Assembly (NCBI GenBank): GCA_950295325.1
Contig: OX485803.1
Span: 57,489,554 to 57,553,553 of the forward strand
Origin: Polytrichum commune
Taxonomy: Eukaryota; Streptophyta; Polytrichopsida; Polytrichales; Polytrichaceae
DNA length: 64,000 bases
Reading direction: 5' to 3'
Of the stretch, positions 23,729 through 35,160 are shown one piece after another (the stretch's first letter is position 1; each line of letters opens with the position of its first letter). The notes beneath the pieces were generated by a model. That model was not told the origin of the DNA. It did not search any database and was given only the letters and a program-made list of their open reading frames with translations. Both the position numbers and the translations under genes were made by a program.

Positions 23729-24057
23729 AGATCACATCTTCATTCGGTTGGGGCCCGCCCCTCCCACACCTCCTTCACTGCCCAACCTTCTTGCCCGCAC
23801 CTGCGTGGGAACTCTTCCTTGTTGGGTACCAATGTGACAATACTTGGTCACTTAAGCCATTAAGCTCCTTTGGCATGTGAAAGAATTCCACCAAATAACT
23901 TGGGAATAATGAAAGTGATGTCAACTTGAATATTTGATTGGGTATTGTCACATTGGTTCCCAACGAGGAAGAGTTCCCACACATGTGCGGACAGGAAAAC
24001 CGGGTAGCGAAGGAGGCATGGGAGGGGCGGGGCCCAACCAAACGAAGATGTGATCTA
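23729..24057. mobile_element. Long-arm foldback element (about 123-bp arms, ~85-bp loop)
   Basis: The left arm 23729-23851 starts AGATCACATCTTCATTCGG and includes GTGGGAACTCTTCCTTGTTG. It is the reverse complement, with scattered mismatches, of 23936-24057 (ending ACGAAGATGTGATCT). Such a structure fits a MITE with very long arms and would form a stable RNA hairpin if transcribed. No target duplication identified. Confidence 0.85.
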
Positions 24058-24104
24058 TTCCGGGGTGTTTGCACTTGAGTAAACACATTGCAAAATTAAA
24101 CTTC

Positions 24105-24116
24105 TATATATATATG

Positions 24117-24150
<34 letters not shown>

Positions 24151-24153
24151 TAT
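24105..24153. repeat. TA/GTAT microsatellite
   Basis: Alternating TATA followed by about eight TGTA units, just right of the foldback element. Confidence 0.9.
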
Positions 24154-24186
24154 CATCTTCACTATAGATTTAGATGTTTGAAGTTA

Positions 24187-24776
24187 GGGCCACTTCACAC
24201 ACAAGGCTAAAGGCCCCTGACCATGGCAATGTAAAAGCTCTCATTGGTCGAAAAGGCAGAGACCGTCCAAGTTCACTTTACACTGGGAGGTGAAGGCCTA
24301 AAGGCCCAAAGAAAAGTTTGTGGATGAAAAGTCTACATGGAGTCCTACATGGTAGGTTGTGGATAAGGGTGCATGGTCTACCATAATTTGCATGAGACCC
24401 ACCAACAAGAGGTGGGCCTGACGCAAATTCCGGGAGACCATTAATTTTTTAATAAATTATCCAACAAGACATATTTCAAGACATACTGCAAGGCAAATTT
24501 CATAACATATTCCAACATAGACAAACACCACCAAGTAATTCTCTTAAATCGATAAAGTTTAAGACATGTTATATTAAACCAAATCCTCCCCTCTTTTACC
24601 GCCAACAAAATATGCAATGGTCCCACAACATGGTTCATTCTCACTCCACACTATGCTTGAGGGCCCAAGACTACATAAAATGGCTTTCCCAACACCCATG
24701 GTACGGCCTTTGGATGAGGGTCAAGGGTCCTCACCATTACAAGGTCACAGCTCTTGGCTCATGTGTGAAGTGGCCC
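24187..24776. mobile_element. Tourist-like (PIF/Harbinger-type) non-autonomous element, copy A
   Basis: The left end GGGCCACTTCACACAC and right end GTGTGAAGTGGCCC are inverted repeats, flanked on both sides by the direct duplication TTA. A GGGCC start and a 3-bp TTA target duplication are hallmarks of Tourist/PIF-Harbinger elements. About 590 bp, no transposase. Copies B to E lie at 26700, 38060, 38442 and 51039. Confidence 0.85.
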
Positions 24777-25318
24777 TTAGTCTAAAGGGGTCCAAATAGA
24801 TTGAACCTAAGAGTGGACATTTCTCGGCATGCTTTACATACAAATGTAGTCCTCGGTGCACGCAACTTTCTTTTCGAATGATTCGTATTGTTCAGCATGG
24901 TATGGTAGGCCCTATTATCACACACTTGAGAACAAGTCATCACATAGCTCAACCATTCAAACTAAATTTCTTAACACAACCCCTTGTTCTTAGCGTAATT
25001 TTCAAACAAATCCTTTTAGTAATGTGTGCAATAATGTACACCTACTTGTGCATCAATAGGTTTCAAGGGGTCTTCGAATTTACGTATAAGTAACCTAGTA
25101 GTGTGTATCCTCTTGGGTTCGCTTCGATGTATTTCCCACTCACTAACTTGAACTCCTCTTTCTCTTCTCTTTTGAGGATTTCACCCTTTTTGATACTACA
25201 AGTGTTTCATAACATTCTTGTTTTCAATACCACTCGGGTCTAACTCTCATGCAAGAATTTCTATATTCCGGTAAAATCTAGTATCGGTGTGGTTTAGGAT
25301 GGGGAGGGAGGGAAATAT

Positions 25319-25538
25319 CTTATACTTGTAAGCGTACCTCTCATTCATTCAACATAGAAACTTGACCTCTTGAACGTTTGTTTCCAGTTCATCTCAACTG
25401 ACCTCGAATAGCCTAAGTTGGGGGGGGGGGGTTCAAAGCTAATTCAAGTGTCAAGTCAACTAAAAATTATAGTCGGGTTGCATATTATTTCAAGATTTTT
25501 TTGTTGGATGAATGGGAGGTACGTTGTATACGATAATT
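25319..25538. mobile_element. Short foldback element (family F), copy 1
   Basis: GTACCTCTCATTCATTCAAC near the left end matches the complement of GTTGGATGAATGGGAGGTAC near the right end. The core holds ACTTGACCTC, TCATCTCAACTGACCTCGA and TTCAAAGCTAATTC. These recur in the same order at 27484-27712 and 43012-43245, and partly at 48090-48210. Confidence 0.7.
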
Positions 25539-25789
25539 CTTGTATCATCTAGGATGATACAAATTTAAATAATAACTCAAGTATACAAAGATTTTGTTAC
25601 CTTGACATAGATCACCAAATATCTCAATATTGACTTGTATTGCCATTTTGATATCCACATGTAGGTAATCGACGCATATACATAGATGAATGTATGGTAT
25701 CAATAGTCAACATGGTCAAAAGGGGAAGACCTATGTATCACATGGAAAATCAATAAACATGCACTTTTGATTGACATAACCACACTGAG

Positions 25790-25965
25790 ATGTGCAATCA
25801 AGTTGTGCCGCATTAATCAATCGACATTCCACACTATTTTTTATATTTTTCGTCACGAGTAAGAAAATGCACGAATTGCTCTTTATTGTGGTTGATACAT
25901 GGATGAACAAACAAATATATTAGTCGTGAGGAACTAGTTGTGACCCAAGGTAACTTTGCATGGGC
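25790..25965 (+). repeat. Dispersed repeat, copy 1 (second copy 33220-33385)
   Basis: GACATTCCACACTATT, a string like GGTTGATACATGGATGAACAAA and TGACCCAAGG appear here and at 33220-33385 in the same order. Related sequence is inverted inside 27720-28210. Non-coding. Confidence 0.55.
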
Positions 25966-26699
25966 AAAGAGGTGATTAAATCAGAAAGCCAACTTAATCG
26001 CACATGGTCAATATAGATCATGGGAGATCTGGATTTGTTGTCGATGTTTCATCGTAGTCTTACTAATGCAACACATGATTTCAAAATGTAAATATGATCA
26101 ATAGAAGATGAAGAACAAGAAAAAATAACCAAATATATCTGCATACCTTGGATGACCGGCATGGTAATGCATCATTGGGGATGTGTATCGCATGTATCAT
26201 CATCATCATCATTGTGTTCCATAATAATAACAATGGATGAGCGTTTGAGTATATAAGTATGAGCTCCTTGTTACGACCCCGTGAGCCGGAAAGGACTCCG
26301 AGACTAACTCATGGATGAGAGAGCCATGGATGTAAACCCTTATTCGGTTGAACTACATAGGCATTACATAGTGCTCTTTTGACCGATTTCAACTTCGCCA
26401 TAGCTCATGATGTTTGCTTGTTCGTCACAACATCTTATTTGTGGAAGAGGTTCGCCACGTGTCGTATCCACATTGGTCAAGACCGTTGTTCAATCCAACG
26501 TGGAAGTTGGTTTCCGACATTCGAAGTGTTGAATCGTACAACACTCATACAATATTCTTCGATTATTGTAAGTTACATCAAGATGATGCAATAAGTTTGA
26601 TAGGTGTGTATCTATCTTATTATTGGGGACGCAATCAAGATGTTTCATAATTTAAAAACTTTAAAAAAAAAATCATCCGAATACTCATAAAATCACTTA

Positions 26700-27207
26700 G
26701 CCTTCACACGAGAATGAAGGCCCATGACCATGAAATCGTGAGAGCCCAAAAGAAAGTGTCCAAAGGTTGTTCCAAGATACCTCCAAAATCATGAAGTGTG
26801 ATCAAGGACCCTCAAGTGTAGTGTAAAGTTATATGTGACCGGGCCCTCAACCAAATGCCATCCGAATGAATTTTCTATTCATGCGGATCCTCACACATGA
26901 TAAAATAGAATAAACCAATAGTTGTGATGTGAGCGTTCGGAGTGCCATGGTCTCTTGATTTTATGTTAGGCCTACCTCCAAGAGATGGGTTTTGAAAATA
27001 ATCCAAGTGACCATGAAACATGATCCATTCGATGCCATGTACGACTGAACCCATGTAGATTTTACATCCATCATCATGCATTCACATGCTCCGTTGGTCC
27101 CTCAAACATAGTGTGAAGCGAACTCGGACCGGCTCCGCCTTTTCCACCAATGAGAGTGCTTGAAGTGTAATGGTCACGGGCCTTCAGTCTCGTGTGTGAA
27201 GTGGCAC
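26700..27207. mobile_element. Tourist-like element, copy B
   Basis: The right end is GTGTGTGAAGTGGCAC followed by TTA. The left end is diverged (GCCTTCACACGAG) and preceded by TTA. The interior is closely similar to copies D (opposite orientation) and E. About 508 bp. Confidence 0.8.
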
Positions 27208-27401
27208 TTAGTGTTGTCAACAAGCTTGGGAATTGGATGCCCTGTTGAGCCTATCATTTCTTCATTGGCAATCATTGGACCTCAATGCATGGCTCTCGAC
27301 AAGCTTTTTCCAGTAAGCGAACTTATTGAGTGGGGAGGTGCAAGGGGAGTGTTTTTTCCCTTGCCTTTTCCCCTTTCTCCTAACTTATAATAACACTGAA
27401 A

Positions 27402-27404
27402 TAC

Positions 27405-27482
<78 letters not shown>
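27402..27482. repeat. Compound (AT)n(AG)n microsatellite
   Basis: About 14 TA units followed by about 27 AG units, directly abutting the left end of the family F element at 27484. Confidence 0.95.
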
Positions 27483-27483
<1 letters not shown>

Positions 27484-27484
<1 letters not shown>

Positions 27485-27712
27485 ATTCTATACAAGTGTA
27501 TCATTCATCCATGTAATGTTAAAACTTGACCCCTCCTATGAGTGTGTTGCCGATTCATCGCAAATGACCTCGAGCACACTCATCTAGGGCTTTTAAAGTC
27601 GATTCCAATATCAAATTAACCATAAAAAATAACCTAAGGATTTCATACTATTTCAAGGCTTTTATGATGGACGGATGAAAATGACTACGCTCGTACACGA
27701 TTATTCCCTCTG
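27484..27712. mobile_element. Short foldback element (family F), copy 2
   Basis: ACAAGTGTATCATTCATCCA at the left pairs imperfectly with the complement of GATGGACGGATGAAAATGAC at the right. The core AAACTTGACCCCTCC ... CAAATGACCTCGAG matches the other copies. Confidence 0.65.
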
Positions 27713-27719
27713 TCCCACT

Positions 27720-28210
27720 AATATGTGCAATGAGGTTGCCTTTGCAAATAGGTTGTCTTTGTACTACAATTATCTTGGTTTAAAAGCATATGACAAAAGC
27801 TTGTATCTTCGTACATTCATTTGTATAACAACCACAAATCAACAATTGAAGTAGGAAAAGTAATTTGTTACCGTGATAATGAGTTTGCAAAATAGTGTGG
27901 AATGTCAACATATTAGCGTGGGGGCAACCTAATTGCACGTATTTGTGTAGTTGGCATGCCACATGTAATGTGTGCCCTAGTAGGTGCGGTAAGGTTGCCT
28001 TTGCGAAGAGGTTGCCTATTTACATGTGCAGATTACGTTGTCAAATTTGCATTCCGTAAATTTATGACTTTCTTTGTTCATGCCTATAGAAACCATTGAC
28101 ACTAACAAATAATTGTCACATTATGTTGTTGTGGTAATAAATCTTTAAAATAGTGTGAAATGTCTATAAAACGGTGTGGGGCAACCTAGATGTGTATATG
28201 AGTGTAGTAT
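27720..28210. repeat. Tandem duplication, ~250-bp unit, two copies
   Basis: GTGCAATGAGGTTGCCTTTGC near 27727 recurs as GTGCGGTAAGGTTGCCTTTGC near 27984. AAAATAGTGTGGAATGTC near 27890 recurs near 28146. GGGGCAACCTAATTGC recurs as GGGGCAACCTAGATGT. Non-coding. Confidence 0.7.
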
Positions 28211-28224
28211 ACAATAGACTTATG

Positions 28225-28575
28225 CATAACATCCTCAAAGAGCTCAAAGAGGGACAAGATAGTGGGTTTGAACCTTCTTTCATAAAATTTTCTATGAAGA
28301 GCTCATTGGCTTGTCGTGTGTCGGAACCTATTTTGAGAGTTGGGTGAAACTCTTTGGATCTCCTCTTGTCAACTTCAAAACTTTGAGAGGACTTTGAGAT
28401 CTAAAACATGGCTTTCCAATGGGAGTTGCTATCCTAAATCCTAGATCGACTTATGCAAGGTTGACTTGGCCCACTCATTCTAATATGACATCTAGAAAGT
28501 TGGTTTTTCAATAGCCTAGCACCACTCATTGAGCATGGTAATTTGAGCCTTAGGGAAACTTGGGTGACTTCATGC
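28225..28575 (+). repeat. Dispersed repeat, copy 2 (first copy 23228-23560)
   Basis: It aligns with 23228-23560 over about 340 bp in the same orientation, with many substitutions. No coding frame. Confidence 0.7.
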
Positions 28576-30139
28576 AGAAGCGTTCAAAGTCACATTTTAG
28601 CCAACTCGCCATGAGTTTGATGCCAAGCCTTTACACGTAACTCTAAATCGGCCACAGTTTTTGTTGTGGTTGTGATCACGGTTTGGTAATTCTCAAAAGA
28701 CACAACTTCAATATCACAATTGTAAATGTAGAAGTTTGGCTTCCAGGTTTTTCCTTTCATCTATGTTTAGGGCCATGTCAAAGTTTTGCACCCACTTTGG
28801 TCATGATGGGCCACATTACAAATCAATGGTGTAAGGTAGAGGGTCTTAATTCCCAAGTCTAACATAAAATTCTCTCCTGTGCACACCTCCCATCTACATA
28901 ATCGGATGACACCTTAAACTATTTAAATGTCTCAATGCAAAGCAAGGGTGGATCTAGGTGGAAAACGGGGTGGTTTTGGGAGAATGCAGGGTTGGGTTTG
29001 GGTGAAAGTGGGATTGGACCTGGGCAAGTGTTGGGGCATAGCTAGGGTAGGTTACCTACGTGTTTTTATTAAGACCCCATATGCAAAAGCTATAATGTTC
29101 AATTTTCTTATTGGGTGAAGTGTTGGTTTGAATGTGGGAGGAGTTTAGACAAAAGGCGGGGATGGTTTTGGGAGAGAGGTGCAGGTTGATTTTGGGTGAG
29201 AAACAAGGGCCATTTTGGGTGGGCATTAAGATGACTTTGAAAGTCATTTGCAGTGGAAGAAAATGAATGTGGGTCTAGGGAGGGATTTGGCCAAAAGCAA
29301 GGGGTAAGTGATGTGAAGAAATTGTAGTCTATCCATATGATGTGCAATTTTTTCAAATTTTTTTCTATCATTGTCTAAAGCAATTTGCTAAGTCAATCAT
29401 GCATACTAGTAATTCAAATGGAATCCATAAATAGACTAAATTAGCCAAAGGGTTGGTTTCAACACCCTCTACCTTCAATCCTATGAAGACCAAGCATGAT
29501 TTTGCGTTCCCCAAACACTACGGAGCACCTTGAGCCAAGACATCACCCAAAACCAACACCCTCAAAATCTTACATGATAAGTACATGTGGATTTTGAGAA
29601 TGTTCACCATGTAAACAACCACCCCCCCCCCCCCTAATGATTTTGGGTGCCAATACAATTTTCATTTCAAAATTTTATATATGTTCAATACTTAGTTACT
29701 CGTGGAAAATTTTCAATGCAAATATATAATGGGAGCCGCGGCTTGAGTTATGACAACCGTAAATTTAACTATCACATATATAGTAAGAGAGTGTGTGTAC
29801 AAAATTGTAGAGACCTTCAATGATGAGGTGGGTCATGCTTCCTCATCCATGAACTGGGCCATGGGGAATTTAACATGGGTTTACATTAGGGTTGGGGTCC
29901 AAAAAACGTGGGGTGAGTAACACCCCATGACGGACCTCAGTTTTGGACCCAACAATGGACCCAAGCTTGCATATCATTTTCTCAAACCAAGCTAGGAGGA
30001 ATGTCTTCTTGAGTGGAGACCATTGAGATTTGGTAGACAAATGATGTCACATCAATGTTGCTTTATGTTTCCATACCTTGGACATGCACCTTGGTGCATT
30101 ACTTATTTCTTTTTATGAATAGGATCAAAAAATTTACAC
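28576..30139. other. Intergenic; no gene seen
   Basis: About 28940-29310 is G-rich on the + strand with irregular TTTGGG(T)G strings, but these are neither telomere repeats nor a coding pattern. A C13 run lies at 29622-29634. Open frames are short and unrecognised. Confidence 0.5.
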
Positions 30140-30600
30140 TGTATATTGCATTTAATGTCATATGGTACTTTATGTCATTGTGGTAAAAAATTTAATACCG
30201 CTTCTTGTGAACAAGGTTACAAGTATTGTCATGTATGATTGGAAAATTGGATGAATTCCATGCCAATTATTGAAACGAAGTTTGGTATATCCTACATCCT
30301 AACATTCATGTAATGAAACATTGTCATGCATGATTGAAACATGGATGGAAAAATCTCCTAGTAAATGACAATAATTGCAACACTTTAAATCTATAATGCC
30401 CAAATATTTCTACAAGGAATAAGAATATAATGTTAAGTTGACATACAATGTTGGTGACACTACATGGGCGGTGGTTTACAATTAGTATTGAGCAAGACAA
30501 GTAGAATTGGCGACGCTAATTGCAACATTTAGTGTACTTCTAAAACACCAAATGTGCATGTTGTTGAAGTAGTCAACATAAGAAAATTGTCTTTGTTTAT
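30140..30600 (+). repeat. Relative of the CACTA-like element interior
   Basis: GCATTTAATGTCATATGGTA, CTATAATGCCCAAA, TACAAGGAATAAGAAT and AATTAGTATTGAGCAAGACAA match the order of blocks in 21190-21560. The terminal CACTACAC ends are not visible here, so this copy is truncated or badly decayed. Confidence 0.65.
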
Positions 30601-30665
30601 GCATTCATAGAAAACAATATGATTGTGTAGTGCCATTGACATAATGGACATCATTCTAATTGTAC

Positions 30666-31138
30666 ATAGCTCGCTATATTGTTTATGGCATTTAGTGTCA
30701 CTCGCTGTTCGAAGGAGATGTACCCATTTTTAAACGGAGTGGTTGGCAGTTCGACTTGCTGTGAAATCTTCTCTTTACTTGACTTAAAAAAATACTAGCT
30801 AAGTAGGTAGGAAGCCAAGAGCCCACCCATTGCAAGGTAGGTAGTAAACCCCACCTTGCACCAAGAGGATTCTTGAGCAAGGTAGGGCCAACATGCTCAA
30901 ATTTACGTCGGATTGTCCGACATTGGTTATTAATTTCTTACTAACTATTCAGAGTTACACAATGCTATATCTATTTATCAAGAATGTAATATTCTACCAA
31001 GCAAAGTTATTTATGTTCTATAATGTCTCTACAACCTATTCAACTTTTGCTAGTAAAACTTCAACTCATGGTTAAGAAGTCAGTGCATTGCGTAGTCCCA
31101 AATAACGAGTGACACTAAATATCATAAATGGTGTAGTA
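30666..31138. mobile_element. TIR element with CACTA-like ends
   Basis: TTTATGGCATTTAGTGTCACTCG at 30683 is the near-perfect reverse complement of CGAGTGACACTAAATATCATAAA at 31107. The right end reads GGTGTAGTA. The terminal repeat resembles the ATTTAGTGT-containing ends of 21147-21889. About 470 bp, no transposase. Confidence 0.6.
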
Positions 31139-31325
31139 TTATGCATGTAATGTTTCCTTCTATTTTGCACCAATCAGGTTCCACGATTCAACGCCACGTG
31201 GGATTAAATTTTGTTCCATGGAAGGAAAAACGAAAGAAAGAAGAGGAATATTGGTTTATTTATAACACCAACGTGAATATGAACCCTGTTTTATAACGTA
31301 CGTAGGTGAGTTGGGTATTGTTATA

Positions 31326-31596
31326 CTCCCTCCATCCTAAAATGATTGTATGTGTTTCTAACTTTGGTGAGATTAAGGCATGCTAACCATTTACTAAGTA
31401 GTTGTAAGTATGACTCTTGAAATAAAAAAGGACAACCACTCATAATTGCATCCAGAAGTTGTGGTGTCGAAAGACTTCTTGATATAGAAAGTTTGGTGCA
31501 ATTTTTTTTTGACTTTGAGTCTCAAATTTCTAGTCAGGTAGATAAACCGGACAAAAGAATCCAGGAAGCAGGACAATCATTTTGGGACGGAGGGAG
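31326..31596. mobile_element. Stowaway (Tc1/mariner-type) MITE
   Basis: The left end CTCCCTCCATCCTAAAATGA and right end TCATTTTGGGACGGAGGGAG are inverted repeats, flanked by TA on both sides (31324-31325 and 31597-31598). CTCCCTCC ends with TA target duplications define Stowaway. 271 bp, non-coding. Confidence 0.93.
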
Positions 31597-31598
31597 TA

Positions 31599-34500
31599 GG
31601 GTATTTTGCGTTCCTTTTGTAAGGTGGACTTTCTTGGGGTGTTGTTTGATATCCACTAGAGCCTACTTTGAGTATTTAAAGAAGTGACATTGGGTTTGTT
31701 CGTTGTCTAGGTTTTTTGGAGTTTAGGATTAGATGCGTTAGGTGCGTAACATTATTCAGCCACGCGGGTCGATTTCATGACTTTGGAATATGTCACTTGT
31801 ATTTTATGGCCCCCAAACAAAGTAAAAATATTAATTTACTATTTATACATTTAGACTAACACTTGAAGAGTTGGGTGGAGTTATACTCATGGTAGTATTC
31901 GCATGAATCATTGTCCAAGCCGGTATTATTTACTGAAACTATTATTCATAACAACATTATCATAGAAAATGCCAACATTATTCACAATATTCTTACTATT
32001 CATTATTTGTACCGGTGTCAATTTCTTCCTAGTTACTAAGTTTCTTCCCATGAAGGTAAGATAGTGGGGATCCATGTTTGATGCTAAATATAAAATAGTA
32101 TACAACCATGCAACTGAATAATGTTATGTGTGTGATAATGGTTTGGTACATGTTTTTCATTTTCTTTTGGTTCGTGATAGGGGAATGTATAGGCTCTGAG
32201 AGTGTTCCATAGACTTTGTGTGTATGGCTCCTCTTACGCGATTGGTAATTACCACGAGGAGGTTGACATTCCATCTATTGTTTATGATTGCATAAGGAGC
32301 CGTATTTCACGTGTTTGTTTTGTTTTGTTTTCTTGCTTTGATGTGTATGCACAACATTGCTCAATTCATGAGGCGTGTTCACTTGAGGATTGTGGGATTA
32401 GGCAAGACAGCCATGGTCCCAATATCTATGGTGGAGTTCCCAACAAGTCACCCGACGTGTTGCCTAGTTCCCCACCTACCCAGTTCCTTCTGGTAGGTTT
32501 GATTTAACTATGCCTATAGTAATATGTATTATATTATTTACGCGTCGTAGAAATCATTACCTCCAAGCCATGGCTGGGAGGTATTGGTCCCACATGCGTG
32601 GGAGGGGTAGCAAGGTTGGCTCTCATTGGCCTTTTGGTTAACCGGATTTTTAAATCAATTTCATTTTTTTGGAGGAGTGTAGCCGGGCCCATCTAGGTGT
32701 TCACCTACCACCTAAAAACAACCCACTTGTACACTCACACGGGGTAGGCAATGACCCAGGGCCTACTAATGCTAAACATGGCATGGCTAAGCTGGTGTTG
32801 AATTGATTTTAAATGTGGATAAATGGTAGTAGCTGGCCCCTATCCCTCTCCCATATTCATTCTAAGCTTATGGACATGTCGGCATCTAACTATGTTAGTA
32901 TCGAATATTTCGTACATGTTCAGGGGTCCCACATAACAAATCCGTGCTCTTGAGCAATGTTATGTAGCATGGCTAAAGGTGATTCAATGAGTTGTATTGT
33001 GATGTTTGGTTTCAGGAGTATATGTTACCATGTATCATTGGGGGTTGTGATTATGCATGTGATGTTTGGCTTGAGTATGGCGAGGCATGAGCAATACACA
33101 AGGTTTGGAGGTGTGGCATATGCAATTCAAGATTCATGTTGGTGTGGTGTAATTGGGTCAATTCTTATTATGGGCGTTGTGTTAATTGGAGAAATATGTT
33201 TACATTGATTATGTGCAATTAGGTGGCCCCATACTAATTTATTGACATTCCACACTATTGTAATATGATTACTGCCACAATAGCAAAAATAAATTAATTG
33301 ACCAGGTTTTGTGGTTGCTGTACACATGAATGAACAAAATTATATGTTTTGTGATATGGTGCTGACCCAAGGCAATTTGCATAGTGTAGAGACCCGGGTA
33401 CTGTACTAACAAATGTTTGGAAATAGGATGAGACCTAATACATGATACTTCTTCTTTGTACAATCTGATTCTTGGAAGATTGTTCAATGTAATATAGCAT
33501 CAATTCTATTTAGATGTTACATTTTAAATACTATACATTACCTTGTAGTGTCATGTATTGCTTTCTTTGTAGAATTACTACAGGGTATTATGATTAGGAT
33601 GGTAAAAACCTTGTAGATGGTCACAAGGTTTTCCCACTCATGCCCCCCACTTTTGATCATTTAGTAGTGTTCTTGTAGTGCTCAGTCACGTTATTGTAGT
33701 GCTCGATCATGTATTTAATTATGTTATTGTTAATTGTGTTATATTTATGTCATTGGTTGGTGTTTCAACCCCTTGTTGTATTGTATTCTACCTTTATCAT
33801 CAAACTCAGTATCATAAAGCAACCCATGCCTTATGTTAATGGGTTGTCTTCATAAAGGTTGCCTTGAAACACCACACATATAATAAATTTAAACAATACA
33901 AAAGAGATGTTTTAAAAATCAACATAGGGTCAAGCTTAAATGGAAAAAAAATGAAGTCCAAGCTACCAAAAGGTGTAAGATAATGTGACAAAATATAAGT
34001 AAAAAAAGTTATATAAAATAATAATTAGATAATAGCCCCCCCCCTAAAAAAACTTCTATTTGCATATATACAAAAATGATGAGATAGTGAAGTACATGGG
34101 TACATAGACAAACCTAATTGCACATATGATTGATGTGGTTTGTGATCGTGATTTTAGGAGGCTTGCTATTTGATATATAGCAATGATGTGTCTTGCTATC
34201 CTTAAGCCCTTCGTGTGTTAGTTGTTGCATATATATTATCAAGTAAGGCCATGTGTCTCTTTCTCGGTTGTTGCATGACGTGCAATTGGGGTTGGTGTTT
34301 GCCATGGGTCATAATAGATTCCTTGGAAGTACCTAATCACTCTACAAATCACTCGGTGGATATGACTCAATGCATACAATGCCAAGTTGTTGTCATTGCA
34401 AGATGGAAATGAAAATATATACCTTAGGTGATGAGCATGTTTGACTCATATTTCTTCAAATTACAAGTATTAGTTCCAGCCTCTACAAAATATCATTTGT

Positions 34501-34920
34501 CACCTCAAAAAATTAATATTTCGACACAAAAATGTTCAAACATGCTTATCACTTGCATTATAACTTTAAAACCACTTGTAATCAAGTCAAACACACTCAA
34601 TTGACATTGGATGTGTGTTACAAGTGTTGTAGAAGGCTTTCTATTCCAACAACAAGATATTAACTCCCAACCTCTCTCCAAATTTGCCATGTCTTGTTAA
34701 CATATTTGCTATGACCCACTTTAATCCCATGTGGTAAGCGTATCATGTGGCGCCAAAATGATGAAATGGAACGCTTTCAAAGGCAAATTTGAAATTGCCC
34801 CATGATTGACCATGGCATGTGGAGCATGCATCTTCTTCATTATTGAGTAATCTATGCTAAGGTACGTATACCTAAAACCACCACTATGTATGCATGTGGT
34901 ACAAAGTGCCATATGTGGAC
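31599..34920. other. Intergenic; no gene seen
   Basis: The frames here are short and do not resemble known proteins. The stretch includes the dispersed repeat copy at 33220-33385 and a C9 run at 34036-34044. Confidence 0.5.
33220..33385 (+). repeat. Dispersed repeat, copy 2 (first copy 25790-25965)
   Basis: GACATTCCACACTATTGTAA, GGTTGCTGTACACATGAATG and TGACCCAAGGCAATTTGCAT parallel 25790-25965. Confidence 0.55.
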
Positions 34921-35160
34921 CACAACCTTACATTACGTTCCGTAATTGAAGAAGAAACATTTGCAAGTTGATGACTCTATTCATATTTTATTGATATCAA
35001 AAAAACTTTTGACATAGTTCCACGTGACAAGCGTTGAGAACACCTCCAACAATTAGGCGTACCAAATCATTTACAACAAGCGATAAAAACCATGCATACC
35101 ACATTCTATTGAGGATTGGTCGAGGTCTCCAAAGATAGGTTGAGGTTTGGGTGAAAGCAT
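34921..35160 (+). mobile_element. Decayed LINE reverse-transcriptase fragment 1
   Basis: One frame from 34921 reads HNLTLRSVIEEE, two stops, then FIDIKKTFDIVPRDK, a stop, HLQQLGVPNHLQQAIKTMH. This is the FxDFKKAFDTVPRDKLW...LGVP block of non-LTR retrotransposon reverse transcriptases. Several in-frame stops show it is dead. The downstream catalytic YxDD region is not recognisable here. Nearby flanks show no other LINE domain I could identify. Confidence 0.82.

Larger units (their letters stand above)
24780..26699. other. Intergenic; no gene seen; includes a foldback element and a dispersed repeat
   Basis: Open frames are short and match no family I recognise. The stretch contains the element at 25319-25538, a G12 run at 25420-25431 and a dispersed repeat at about 25790-25965. 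Confidence 0.5.

Noticed and set aside
26875-27081. A recurring 60-80 residue open frame (CKVYMDSYMAS.. type) in Tourist-like copies B, D and E
   Set aside because: It recurs only because the elements are homologous. Copy B differs by frame shifts, and there is no DDE transposase or DNA-binding motif.
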